A stretch of DNA of 64,000 bases from Chrysogorgia sp. JL179-B06 (Eukaryota; Cnidaria; Anthozoa; Scleralcyonacea; Chrysogorgiidae), in contig JAYKKM010000495.1 of NCBI GenBank assembly GCA_035772405.1, positions 62,001-126,000 on the forward strand, in the 5' to 3' direction. Positions 11,842-22,320 of the stretch are shown here, in pieces. A program made the translations under genes and the position numbers. The notes below the pieces were generated by a model. It did no database searches. It was not told the origin of the DNA and worked only from the letters and a program-made list of their open reading frames with translations. Each line of letters opens with the position of its first letter. The stretch's first letter is position 1.

Positions 11842-13675
11842 ATGGGAATTAAGTGTCTTTTCCCATACATAAAGAAATATGGTAATAAGGTTCACATAAA
11901 CGAATTCCGTGGACAAACTGTGGCAATCGATGCTTCGTGTTGGATACACAAAGCTTTAGCAATTTCTGTCTCGAAGCATGGCAATCGCGAAAGGTGAGTG
12001 ATAAATATACAAAATGACAAATATTTTCTTGAACTAACAGGGTATGTTTGTCTCTAGTTGAATTGTTTTTTCCTTCTGTGTAGTTTACCACCTATCTTTA
12101 CTGGGTACTTGTCTTCGATAGAAGATGCTGGAGCGATTCCATTAGTAGTGTTTGATGGGCAAAACCTACCAGCAAAAGCTAACGAAAATATTCGACGAAG
12201 CAGGTATCAAATTCGAGCTATATTTTACTGATATAAAACAAGTTTAGCAGTGTTGCCATATCTATTAGCCTCGCATATGGCTTAATGTATGACAAAAAAT
12301 ACTGTATTTTTTGAAGTCGTAAACAAGAACTTGCTCGTCAAACTCAAGAACCTAATTTAACGACAATTGAATGACGTAAGCTAGAAAGCCAGAGCATCGA
12401 AGTGAAATATGAAGACATGGTAGAATGCATAAAGGTGAATTATTTTCATTATTAATTTGCCAGTCTTAGCAATCTATAAAGCCCCTTAGACCTCTTGTAT
12501 TTATTATTAAGAACTGAATATGGAACAGGATATTACATTATTTTGTGTGTTGTTCTTACTATAAACAACTATAAATTAAAGCAGCATTCTCTCTACTAAG
12601 TTTATGTTTCTAAAATAATACCCAGGCAATTATTTCATTACAGATATGCTTAAATAAAGGAGTCCAGTATGTAGTCGCTCTGTATGAATCGGATGCACAG
12701 TTAGCATATTTGGCCCAAAATGGTTATGCAGATCTGGTTATCACTGAGGACTTAGATCTGCTGGTCTATGGCTGCAAGAAGGTTAGATTGGCTTGTTGGT
12801 ATTGTTTTATTTGATAATCTGGAAGCCTAACTTTTACTGATTATGCTTTTGCCATACACCTTCATAGTTGATTTAATTCTGATATAGGTCAGAAAATCTG
12901 TGTCCATCAGCAGACCTGTGTGCGGTCTTGGATGCATATGTTGTATATTTCAAGCAGTGCACAGAAAATGATCTATATTGTCATGTTTTTCAGGTTTTGG
13001 TGAAACTCGAAGGAAATGGTGTAGGAGAGATGTTTGAACTTGACAAAATTCTAACTGGGATGCAAATAAACATGACCCGATTCATCCATGGATGCATTGC
13101 TGCAGGGTGCGACTTACCTGCCCAATGTTCGAGGCATCGGTATTAACAAGGCTTTTACATATGTAAAATCTGGTCAGTTATTGGCGGAGTTGAAGAAAAA
13201 GGGATCAGATGATCACTATCCAGATCTATTTAGAAAGGCATTTGCAGTGTTCGAACACCAAACCATTTTCAACCCAGCACTTAGTGTGCATCAGCCATTG
13301 AATGTCTGGAATGAGAAACCACCTGATGAATTGCAGAGTTACTGTGGAGAATATCCTTAAAATACCTGCACCAATAAAAATAAATTAATTCTCTGCATGT
13401 TAAATGTAGGCTTTTATCCATACGTTTATACATTCAGATTAAAGTCCCAATAGTAGCTAGTTTAAACATTGACTATTCTCCAGTATTTGATGAATGGTTT
13501 ATGGTCTTCTCTGAGATTTAACAGGAGGTGGTGGATAAAATCCTTAACTAAATTATTAGCATCCATGACAAGCAATTTGCTGGTGAATTTGCTGCTGAGG
13601 AATATCAACCCTGTAACTGGAAAGAAGCAAAGTAGCTTCCCTCAACTCCAAGTGACTAGATGCAGTATTTAATTG
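11842..13675 (+). pseudogene. XPG/EXO1-like 5' nuclease gene, broken, about six exons
   Basis: Exons with GT/AG borders: 11842-11993 (MGIKCLFPYIKK, AIDASCWIHKA), 12084-12203 (PLVVFDGQNLPAK), 12317-12434, 12644-12781 (ALYESDAQLAYL, ITEDLDLLVYG), 12994 onward (GCD, LPNVRGIG) and a remnant near 13560 (NINPVTGKK). These are the N, XPG-I and helix-hairpin regions of EXO1/FEN1-type flap and 5'-3' nucleases, and the metal-binding acidic residues are in place. An in-frame TGA at 12372-12374 and a 1-nt shift near 13112 break it. Ending near 13.4-13.7 kb, it has the nuclease domain but no long EXO1 tail. Its place at a transposon end suggests an element-borne accessory nuclease; a host EXO1 pseudogene is the alternative. 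Confidence 0.65.
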
Positions 13676-14073
13676 TGAATGCTGCACAATAATTTCTGTA
13701 TTATATACCCTCCTATCTTATATACCCCCTTCTCCCTTAGGATATAAAACTCTCTCTCTATTCACGCCGGGTCATGATGCGCGAAAATGTGGCCATCTGA
13801 GGCCGCACTATGCAAACAAATGTCTGTTTGGATTCCCCTCAAATTTTCGTGTCACATGTAGATATCTAATTATCATTATCAATGGTATAGTTTTTGCCAA
13901 ATTGGCTAGTACCCAAGCCCTCAAGAAAATACGCAGAATTGGCACGGTAATTGCCTTCACCTGAGTGGCCTCATTTTGATGAAAGCTGACCCGGCGTGAT
14001 TTATAAAGTATAAACACCTCATATTCACACAAAACAAATTTATTCGAATTTAGTGATATTTAACAAAATTACT
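13676..14073. other. No gene seen
   Basis: Non-coding DNA between the nuclease relic and the fold-back MITE. It includes a pyrimidine-rich stretch near 13708-13762. Confidence 0.4.
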
Positions 14074-14554
14074 TAAAGTGCACCTGACATCAAAAAATTT
14101 TATTGTCTTATTTGGAAGAACTTTTAAAATGATAAAGCAACTTCTTTTGAAGATTTTCGTTTTTTCGCTTTCTTTTTGAGATATATCAGTTTGTTTGACA
14201 TGCAAATGTCCGGAATTTACGTCACACATGCATAATGACTTATTGGAGAAATGTGTGTATCTCTTTCATTCTCGAACGAAATCCTTTAAAATCGAGACGT
14301 TTGGTGTTGTGGGAGAAACACACACGTGTTATTCACACTTTAGTGTTTTTATTTGATGAACGCAAAGATATATAACATTCTCTGATAAGTCATTATGCAT
14401 GTATGACGTAAATTCCGGACATTTGCATATCAAACAAACTGATATATCTCAAAAAGAAAGCGAATAAACGAAAATCTTCAAAAGAAGTTACTTTATCATT
14501 TTAAAAGTTCTTCCAAATAAGACAATAAAACATTTTGATGTCAGGTGCACTTTA
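14074..14554. mobile_element. 481-bp fold-back hAT-like MITE
   Basis: It is almost wholly palindromic: the left arm from TAAAGTGCACCTGAC to about 14250 is repeated inverted up to 14554. It is flanked by the 8-bp direct repeat AAATTACT (14066-14073 and 14555-14562). TAAAG fits the YARNG terminal pattern of hAT elements. There is no ORF. Confidence 0.75.
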
Positions 14555-14871
14555 AAATTACTTACAAATTATGTAACTAAAAGAGAAATGGTGAAAAAAA
14601 ATTTGATGCATGTCTCTCTCATGCTTAAAGATAGTTTTTTGTCACTACACAAAATATTTTTTTTTTTTTAGATTTCTCTTCCAGTTTTGTCTAGAGAAAT
14701 TCATGTATAGGTACATATATATTATGCATGCCAGATATAAAATGCAGCCCATAACATACTCAGAGTTCTTCAGCTGATATGATTGTGTTCAAAATTATTG
14801 TCCATATCTTGGATTTTCAATCTGATGTTCTCATTTTTGGGTTTTGGTTTTATATTTAACTTGTTCTTAGG

Positions 14872-14877
14872 CTGATG
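14872..14877. repeat. Polinton target-site duplication, left copy
   Basis: CTGATG immediately precedes the Polinton and recurs at 33012-33017 immediately after it. Polintons are known for 6-bp target duplications. Confidence 0.9.
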
Positions 14878-15050
14878 AGTAGTATAGAGAGTGGGGGTGC
14901 GAGCTCAACCGATGTCAGCCATAAATATAAATACCAAAACATCACCAAATTTGTGCCAAATCGCGATTCGACAAAATTTGGTGTTGTTTCGGTACATTCA
15001 TATTTATGGCTGACATCAAATAAGCTCGCACCCCCACTCTCTATACTACT
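14878..15050. repeat. 173-bp palindrome at the Polinton tip
   Basis: The first 14 bases (AGTAGTATAGAGAG) reappear inverted at 15037-15050. The arms pair imperfectly towards an exact centre at TCGCGA (14961-14966). The same structure is at the right end (32839-33011). Confidence 0.9.
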
Positions 15051-15135
15051 ATGGTGGTCGTTAATTGAGCTAAACACCCCTCGCGTTTTCCACTCAATTG
15101 ATGTCAAACACGCGCGAGACTCACGAAACAATACC

Positions 15136-15808
15136 AAATTTATACCAAATCACGATTTTGCTTAATTTGGTGTCATTTCAGTCACATTTTTAAAAATAGA
15201 AAGTGTCGTTTTAACATTTTCACAAATTTATGTCACATTTAAAAAAAATAGAAAGTGTCGTTTCAACATTTTCACAAATTTGTCAAATCATATTTAAGAA
15301 AATAGCCGTTTCAACATTTTCACAAATTTGTCAAATCATGTTCAAGAAAATAGTCATTTCAACGCTTTTACAAATTTATGTATCGTAAAAGTGTCTCACG
15401 CGTGATAAAATTGCCACCCGTTATACAAATTAGATTATTGCCACCTGCTAGCATGCAAATTAGTCCGTTTGTTCACAAATTTATACCAAATCACGATTTT
15501 GCTAGATTTGGTGTAATTTCAGTCACATTTAGGAAAATAGTCATTTCAGCACTTTCACAAATTTATGTCAAATCACGTTTAGGAAAATAGTCGTTTCAAC
15601 ATTTTCGCAAATTTGTCAAATCACATTTAGGAAAATAATCGTTTCAGCACTTTCACAAATTTGTCAAATCACATTTAAGAAAATAGTCGTTTCAACGCTT
15701 TTACAAATTTATGTATCGTAAAAGTGTCTCACGCGTGATAAAATTGCCACCCGTTATACAAATTAGATTATTACCACCTGTTAATAATAGATTAGTCCGT
15801 TTGTTCAC
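15136..15808. repeat. Two-copy higher-order repeat inside the Polinton terminal repeat
   Basis: Units 15136-15476 and 15477-15808 both run from AAATTTATACCAAATCACG to TTGTTCAC. Each holds four or so copies of a smaller unit of about 47 bp that includes ATAGTCGTTTCAACATTTTC. The unit recurs inverted in the right terminal repeat. It has no spacers of the CRISPR kind. Confidence 0.8.
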
Positions 15809-16067
15809 TACTTTCAGTGTTTGTCGCCTCGCTTCTAAAATGGTGATCGTATACATATTTCGACATTGTGATTCCTCCCGACAACAAGCCCAAGAAAGGC
15901 ACGTACGGTGTCACAACCGCGACAATGCTTTCAACGTCTTTCTTTAATAACGGGTCTTTTTGCAACTCGTCATTTAGTTCGTCAGGGTTCTCAATGGCGT
16001 TCAACCCATCTAGTAAGTTAGCGAATTTGCTGATTAACAAGTCAGTGAGAAAGGCGTTCGCAATTTC
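15792..16067 (-). pseudogene. Truncated second copy of the 31585 gene, carried in the terminal repeat
   Basis: The minus strand encodes the last 80 or so residues of the protein at 31585-32097 (from IANAFLTDLLISKFAN to EQTD) with one substitution (Thr to Met in GGIT). Homology stops abruptly at 16067, so the copy lacks its start. It exists because the right terminal repeat extends into that gene. Confidence 0.85.
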
Positions 16068-16111
16068 ACACGCGTGGAGAAAACAACCTTATGGGAATCA
16101 CATCACAGTGT

Positions 16112-19100
16112 TTAAGATGTGTCAGTGGGTGTGTTGTTATCTCTCACTACAATGTTTTTGTGACCATATGCGTAGGAGTCAATACCATTTTCTAAAAGGT
16201 ATCGTTTATCATCAAAACAGGATAACGACACTTTATTAATTTCATAGCTACCGAGCTGATGCTTGACACTTCTAATGGTCTTCATTGTGTGCCGCAATTG
16301 TTTCTGCTCGAGTAACACACTTTTATAATCTTCATGCTTGATTACCTTTTTAATTATATTCTTTCTGATACCTTTAGCAGTTTTCCCACCACCTCCATCC
16401 TCTTTCAAATAACTGTACATCTTACTGCGCAACCCAACAAACTCAACAATTGGTGTTCCGGCGCACTCGTCTTTCATCTTGCCAATAACTTTCTTGTTCT
16501 CTTTGAAAGCGAATGGGTTGTCTGCAGGGTAGTCGCTATTGTCAAACTTTTCGCGCTCCATCATAAAGTCAGAGTAAACGTCATCAGTTTCGATTGTGTA
16601 CAACAGGCTGTCAGTGTCAGTGAAGTGCAATCTGCAGGTATCGCTAGAGTACTTTTTCATGATATAGTTGTAGTGAAAGTCATACATCAGTGTTTTACTC
16701 AAGTCTAGTATACACATACCCACATAAGCAGGTCGATTTAATGTCAGCGTTTCTTTAACTTTATGGACAGCAACTAGGTTCTCGCTAAATATCTTGCAAG
16801 ACACAAACGTTGGCTTCGAGACAAGCTTTTTTAATTTCTTCGCGGTGGTCACTAGTCTTACGTCCACGCGCTTCCTCAAGTTTTCCATTGTTTTCCCAAA
16901 CACGCTGTTGTTCATCAACTTGAAGAAGTCCTTCTCGAAAGCGTTCTTAGCCGCAGTTCTTTTGACTGTATTAAAGTCGATGTACTTACCCAACCACTTG
17001 GACTGGTCAAACTGTAGGACCCTATGAACCTTTTTGATTTTCAATCCAAGGTCCATATACAACTGCAGATTTCTATAGTGACACACATACTTTTCTTTGT
17101 CCATCAAATTAGTCACCAGCTTCTTCACACCACCAACACTCACGTTAAACTTATTTTTGATTTTCGTGCAGTACCCCGACAACATGTCAACAGTTATTTC
17201 CATCTTCTCAGGAGCCAGCGGGTAATCGTTATGTAGGTCGTGCAAATGGTCTGGGTATTCCAAGTCAACTTCAAGTAGTAAGCCCTTTTCACTGTTGTTG
17301 TGATAGTCGCATAGATTAACCTTTTTTATTTCTTTCTTAGTCAACCATTTAAAACCACCCATGGGGAGACTTTGGCTCATTGCCCATCCATACAAATTAT
17401 TGGCATCAAGGTACATCAAATACTTCGACTCTTGCGCTTTATCATACCCCTCCATGTATTTATTATTTGCCACACCATGTCTGTTGCATATGTAGCTCAC
17501 ACCACCATGCATGCCCATTTCTATGAACTGGAACATGTCAATGTCAGACAACAAATCGAGCTCCACACCAGTCATCTTCAACATAGCATCCCAAGCCAAT
17601 CCAGGTGATGTGAAATAGTGACACGGGTCTAGTTTATACTCGCGATGACATGTCTTTCTAAAGTTCTCAAAAACATCAGCGAGCAAAAGCACATCACTTT
17701 TCAAATACAGATCATGGTACCCACCCATATTTTCAACGTCGAAGTAGTCCCACACGTCACAAGCGCGCTCATGCGTTTCTTCCGTAATGTCTTCATCATT
17801 CAGAATATTGTAGAAGTCCTTTTTGGAGGGTAGCTCGCATTCATCGAATTTATCAAAGGAGTCCATATAATCATAGGGATAGACCCCCTTTCTTGTCATA
17901 AGTGCCAACCCCTCATCATGAAACACCTCTGACGTGTATTTGAAAGCGTCTCTTGGTAGATTCTTCACCAAGTTGTCTAGACCACTACCCATGAACTGAA
18001 AGCTGTCCAAGAATACCAAGTTTTTTCCAAGCATGAACGCCATGTACTTCTCCATGTTGTTCGGTATCACATTTATGTGTTGGCCAAACTTGCCAATCTC
18101 CTGCATGATGAAATGGCTATCGTAACCGCGTAACTTATGAAAGATCACAGGAATTTTATCAGTCAATTTAAAGTTCACATTACAGTCGCGATGTGCGGAC
18201 ACTCTGTACCCACCTGAGACATGACAGTGGTCTCTCACTCTAACGTCAGCACCAGTGTACTCAACACTACAAATATGACAACTTTTAGCCTCATCAAAGT
18301 CCTTCTTATCGTCATCAGTCAGTATCATCTCTTTGTTAAAGTGACTCTCAGATGTCTTTTTGCAATATTCGACAACTTCTAACATCTCCCCAATGAACTT
18401 GTTAACTGCGTTTTCACCACGATACACTTTTACTGGCTTACTATACTATTGTCATAACAACAAACCAGTTTATACCCATAACCACAGTCAACGTGTCTCT
18501 GGTAAGCATTTGTGTAGCTACACTTGCTTGATGGTGTCGTTGTATGCACCTTCTGTGTGATAGCCTCGAAGTCTGCGTACACCACAAACGGTACATTTAA
18601 TTGTCTACTATAATTCTCATATTTCACTTTAGCGCCTTTTTGCGGCATTTTAATAGCTTGCTTCCCATTAATGACCAAACATACTTCCATATGGCGTTCA
18701 AGCACGTCCGAGCGACTTAAACACTGCAGGCAATATCTACAAAAGTGCTTTCTCGCCTTATGCTCTGTCTGACGATACATGAATTTGTTGAAATCACGAA
18801 TATACACGTAGTGCTTGTTGCCCTCATCATTAGTTATCAACAATAGGTCCATATGGTCAGGATACACCTCCTTAGAAACGCACACAGGGAATGGCTGCTT
18901 ATTTTCATACCCAAAGACATTAATGCTAATATCGTTAGCCCTTTCAATCTTGTTGTAATCTTTGAGTGTGACTGGGAAATCAATTCCGTCGTAATTCAGC
19001 TCGCTGATGTGACTGACGTACTTCGATGTTCTATGAGAATTTTTTCCAACAGGAAACATATGTGCTAGGTGACACCATCTAAAGCACTCGTTGTCATCCC

Positions 19101-19840
19101 CGTTATTTACATTTATCAAGCCTCTCATACTATTGCACAGCTCCTTTGGCAACGCAATATAACTACTCCCACTCAAAGGTCTATAAATAGCGATATTAAC
19201 GTAATGTGCGTCCACCTTGTCGATAGTCCATCCAGACCCCTCAGATAACCACCCAGCTATCCGCGTCAAAATCTGTTCCGATCCACGATTGGCAACATCC
19301 TCAATATCGTGTTCGTTAATGACGACGAACGTTTTGCTGTTAAAGTAGGCAGTTTTATATGTGGTCTTATTAAAACCCAGTAGACCCCTCGAAAGTGATC
19401 TTAACTGTCTCTACCACTTTCATTCCGTTAGTCTCACCCAATTCACGTCTCAAAAGGTTAATGACAGCGCTTCTAGTTGCGTTTAGTTGGTTGATGTCTC
19501 TGGCGTTAACCACCTCGACTCCATAAGACCTTGTGAATCCTCTCAGTGCTCGATCCAACAGCTGTGGACTATGGTCTTCACTGTCAACACGTTGCGCTTC
19601 CTGATTTCTAAAAACATCATTTCTAACAAGACGGTTATATGCCCGACTACCGACGTTAACTCGCCTATTTGTCAGTGGATTAACAATAGTCACATTTGTC
19701 GGGTCACTAAAAACACCATCTCTAACAAGTTGATTGTAGACTCGCCCATGAACGTTGACTGCTATACCTGTTAGTGGATTTACAACGGCTGCGTCAATCA
19801 CACCAGCTCTAACAAGTGGGTTTTCTGTGGCGTCACCCAT
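16112..19840 (-). pseudogene. Protein-primed family B DNA polymerase, two frame breaks
   Basis: This is the replicative polymerase of Polintons; it uses a terminal protein as primer. The C-terminal 771-codon block has an HCH/CN zinc-knuckle-like region, exonuclease motif YLKSD, polymerase motif A (DANNLYGWAM, near residue 341), motif B (KLMNNSVFGKT) and motif C (TDTDS). The middle block (18430 to about 19376) has the first exonuclease motif YADFEAI and a CRYC finger. The N-terminal block starts at ATG 19840 and has three NPL(T/V) repeats. Single-base shifts near 19376 (a T run) and near 18432 separate the blocks, which otherwise join in the order expected of the family. Either real mutations or assembly errors could explain them. 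Confidence 0.9.
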
Positions 19841-20417
19841 GGCTTCTATATACTACACTTTTTTTTTTTTTCTTAACCCACTCGTTGTAGTACTGATCAC
19901 TGTTGCCACACCATCCCAACTTTGGATACACCACCCCAAACAAATTATCGTCAAACTTCTCTTTCAGCTTTCCATCTCTAAGGTCTGACACCTTCTCGAG
20001 TGTCTCGAATTGTCTTCTATGACACAACCTAATAATGTAGTATCCGTATCTGCTGACGTTTCTACCCTTTATCAACCCACATGAATACAACGCATTGACA
20101 ACTTTCAAGAAGTCCTCTTTTATCAACTCAAGGTGCTCAGACTTCACAACGTTCAGTAGTCTCCTCCCCATCCACCAAGACCGTTTGTGAACGCTTCTCA
20201 GTAGCATGAGTCTCATGTCACCACAACTCCGAACGTAACCCCATTCGATGTCACCACACTTTGGACATGCGTACCCATTACAGTCAGTCATGTTTTTCAC
20301 AACATTGCAATCCAAGCAGTAGTGAAGCCTGAAGATGTCTCCACACTCAATTTGTGTTTCATTCGCAATCTCATCAATCGTGTAGCCATAACTCATCTGC
20401 TTCATAAGTTTGTCCAT
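19833..20417 (-). CDS. Zinc-ribbon-like Polinton protein, unknown function
   Basis: The product is about 194 residues, starting at ATG 20417 just after GGGTAGTATAAGTG. It has a helix-turn-helix-like start (YTIDEIANETQI), then CLDC and CPKC about 19 residues apart, a probable zinc site, then a basic region and a lysine-rich end. It overlaps the polymerase start by 8 bp, so the two are probably co-expressed. A DNA-binding or transcription role is possible but unproven; I do not recognise the family. Confidence 0.65.
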   Translation of the reverse strand: MDKLMKQMSYGYTIDEIANETQIECGDIFRLHYCLDCNVVKNMTDCNGYACPKCGDIEWGYVRSCGDMRLMLLRSVHKRSWWMGRRLLNVVKSEHLELIKEDFLKVVNALYSCGLIKGRNVSRYGYYIIRLCHRRQFETLEKVSDLRDGKLKEKFDDNLFGVVYPKLGWCGNSDQYYNEWVKKKKKSVVYRSHG

Positions 20418-20440
20418 CACTTATACTACCCCAACATTTT

Positions 20441-20860
20441 TTATCGAACCAACACCCATACCGCTATTCCACTACCCAAACCTAGCGCACCAACAAACAA
20501 CAATTGGTATTCCTTCATTTCCGCGCTCGGTTGGTAGTAATCCGCAATCTTCGGACTCTCAGTGAACACTCGACCGCTGTAGTGAATGGTCATTACGCTT
20601 CTAAGTTCTTCCAACGCGCGGTTTGTGTCATTGATGTCAGCGTTAGCGTCTGAGACCCGTTGCCGCAAACGCTGGATCTTATCTTTCTTAGCGACCTCAT
20701 TTTCATACCACGCTTCTTTCGCACTGGCTAACTGTTCCAACGCATGGTTGTGTCTCTTCATCTCAGCTTCATAGCCTGTGTGATTAAACTTCGAGAACAT
20801 AAAGCCAGCGCCTGCAAAAGCCACTGCATTAAAAATACCTCCAGCCACAACACTCAGCAT
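20441..20860 (-). CDS. Two-segment membrane protein with central coiled coil
   Basis: The 139-residue product has a hydrophobic N-terminus (VVAGGIFNAVAFAGAGF), a charged helical middle (about residues 35-90, heptad-like, with LRQRV and ALEELRS) and a hydrophobic C-terminus (LLFVGALGLGSGIAVWVL). Small proteins of this layout recur next to the polymerase in Polintons, from memory. A role as a virion membrane or minor capsid component is a guess. The next gene upstream starts only 4 bp from this start's neighbour, consistent with a compact block. Confidence 0.65.
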   Translation of the reverse strand: MLSVVAGGIFNAVAFAGAGFMFSKFNHTGYEAEMKRHNHALEQLASAKEAWYENEVAKKDKIQRLRQRVSDANADINDTNRALEELRSVMTIHYSGRVFTESPKIADYYQPSAEMKEYQLLFVGALGLGSGIAVWVLVR

Positions 20861-20864
20861 TAAC

Positions 20865-21101
20865 TTACGTTGATTTGAATGGATCTGTCGGTATCCACTT
20901 TTTCGATTGCGCCCATTTTACTAACAGCGTTCCTGCACCAACAGCTGCAGCAAGTTTCACTGTGCCTTTCACAGTCTCTGGTGTTCCCAATGGTTCTCCC
21001 AAAGCCTTTTTCGAAATCATACTCACTACCACAGCACCAGTCGTAACAAGTAGCGCGTCGTACAATTCGTTCATGAGTTCTTTTCGATCGATCGTAGCCA
21101 T
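20865..21101 (-). CDS. Small hydrophobic Polinton protein, 78 aa
   Basis: ATG 21101 is chosen because TGTATAT lies directly before it, as in neighbouring genes. The product has two hydrophobic stretches (YDALLVTTGAVVVSMI and VKLAAAVGAGTLLVKWA) around a GEPLGTPETVKG loop, so it may be a hairpin membrane protein. Function unknown. Confidence 0.6.
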   Translation of the reverse strand: MATIDRKELMNELYDALLVTTGAVVVSMISKKALGEPLGTPETVKGTVKLAAAVGAGTLLVKWAQSKKWIPTDPFKST

Positions 21102-21124
21102 ATATACATTGTCGTGTGTTTTGT

Positions 21125-21469
21125 TCAAGAATCAAATGTGTCGAGTGTTGGACGACGAGTTCTATGACTTTCTGACTCACTAGCTGCAGTACTCGCGGGT
21201 TCTAATTGTGTCTCTTTTTTACTGCTAATTGTGTACCATAGCGAAGCACCAGCAATGATTACACCAAGTGTTCCGACAATGTAACCATAGCTCCACTCAC
21301 TACCCTGTTCTTCGTTGACTATCATTTCACGCATTTTCTTTTCTTTCGCAGCTTTCGATATCTCAGCCAACTTCTTACCAGCAGCGACACGCTTTGGGTC
21401 CTTCACCTTAACACTTTTCACATCAGCCGTGATCTTTGCATCAACAGCCGTCTGTGAGTCTTCAACCAT
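21125..21469 (-). CDS. Basic single-span membrane protein, 114 aa
   Basis: The start follows GTGTATTAG. Residues 20-50 are lysine-rich (KDPKRVAAGKKLAEISKAAK), a transmembrane segment follows (GYIVGTLGVIIAGASLWYTI), then a Ser/Thr-rich tail. It is the first gene of the minus-strand block and faces the plus-strand gene at 21603. Function unknown; the basic stretch could contact DNA or membranes. Confidence 0.6.
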   Translation of the reverse strand: MVEDSQTAVDAKITADVKSVKVKDPKRVAAGKKLAEISKAAKEKKMREMIVNEEQGSEWSYGYIVGTLGVIIAGASLWYTISSKKETQLEPASTAASESESHRTRRPTLDTFDS

Positions 21470-21602
21470 CTAATACACTATCACGTGTTATCTTACTCAC
21501 AGTTGACCTCACAGGTATCTCACAGTTGACCTCACAGGTATCTCACAGTCCCAAACCAAATGCACTAAAAAAGGGGGGCTTTTTCTCTGGAGGTATAGTA
21601 TA
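21470..21602. promoter_or_regulatory. Divergent intergenic region with 23-bp direct repeat
   Basis: CACAGTTGACCTCACAGG with its tail occurs at 21498-21520 and 21521-21543, and a six-base partial copy follows. TATAGTA-like elements flank both starts: GGTATAGTATA before 21603 and, on the minus strand, GTGTATTAG before 21469. A poly-A/G tract (AAAAAAGGGGGG) lies near 21568. A shared control region is a reasonable inference. Confidence 0.5.
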
Positions 21603-22295
21603 ATGACTCGAGCCCAAGACACCACAGAAGAGGAGATCGATGAAATGTTGAGATGGACCTTTATCAACGTGCTTATCCCGCAAGACGTCTCTGGACCTAA
21701 CGTTTTAAAAGAGTACTTGGAAGTCTTCACGGTGCGCGAACGCTGGTGCACAGATGGGGAAGTGGCGAGACGATTTGACGCTCAGATTCGCGCTACAAAG
21801 TGTGTTCTTGAGGCTTGGGTTAATCTTCAAGAAGATAGAGCCAACATGATGATTAGCGAGTTAGTTAACATAATCCCTGTGTGGTGTTACTTACCGTTCA
21901 AACATCTTGTGTTAGCGAGTAGCGACTACTTAGGTGACCCTTGTGAGCTCGCCGCCACGCTACTTGGTAACTACCTCGAAGTGTTCTTAGCGAGTCTTCT
22001 ATGGAGACCGAGTCCAACCAAACTCAAAGCATGGCTTGAGCTCGCCACAAACCACGACGTTAACGTTTGCAAGGTGGGGTGTGATGAAATAGTGGGTGTG
22101 GATGATCTCGAGGACCACGTACTCTCGTCTACGCATCCGTATTTTTCGCATGACTCCAAGGTGTATACGTGCTACCCGTGCGGTATGGACACCAATAGCC
22201 CAATGCGTCGCTCAAGACACGAGAGCTCGAGGTCTCACCTTGAAAACTTAGAGCTTCAGCGGATAGTTAAGACTGAACAATGGTTACCACAATAA
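21603..22295 (+). CDS. Unknown 230-aa protein with C-terminal C2H2 finger
   Basis: The start directly follows GGTATAGTATA. The first 150 residues are helical and acidic (EEEIDEMLRWTF). The end carries C-x2-C-x12-H-x5-H (from CYPC to SRSH), the spacing of a classical zinc finger. A VGCDE stretch loosely resembles the LxCxE pocket motif of small DNA viruses, but the first residue differs. I do not recognise the family. It is followed 25 bp later by the thymidine kinase in the same orientation. Confidence 0.6.
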   Translation: MTRAQDTTEEEIDEMLRWTFINVLIPQDVSGPNVLKEYLEVFTVRERWCTDGEVARRFDAQIRATKCVLEAWVNLQEDRANMMISELVNIIPVWCYLPFKHLVLASSDYLGDPCELAATLLGNYLEVFLASLLWRPSPTKLKAWLELATNHDVNVCKVGCDEIVGVDDLEDHVLSSTHPYFSHDSKVYTCYPCGMDTNSPMRRSRHESSRSHLENLELQRIVKTEQWLPQ

Positions 22296-22320
22296 AAATA
22301 TTTCTGAGGGTATAGTAACC

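Larger units (their letters stand above)
14878..16067. repeat. Polinton left terminal inverted repeat, 1,190 bp
   Basis: It pairs with 31822-33011. I counted six mismatches by eye and no length change (about 99.5 percent identity). In order it holds a 173-bp terminal hairpin, a unique stretch, two copies of a roughly 335-bp higher-order repeat, and about 260 bp that is the end of a gene. Confidence 0.93.

Noticed and set aside
11842..13675. Functional host EXO1 gene
   Set aside because: An in-frame TGA at 12372 and a frame shift near 13112, plus the missing C-terminal half, rule out an intact EXO1.
14856..15165. Overlapping frames of about 95 codons on both strands at the Polinton tip
   Set aside because: They mirror each other because the DNA is palindromic; duplicated at the other end as a result of the terminal repeat.
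15136..15808. CRISPR-like array
   Set aside because: The repeated blocks are contiguous, degenerate and lack unique spacers of even length; they form a higher-order satellite in a eukaryotic transposon end.
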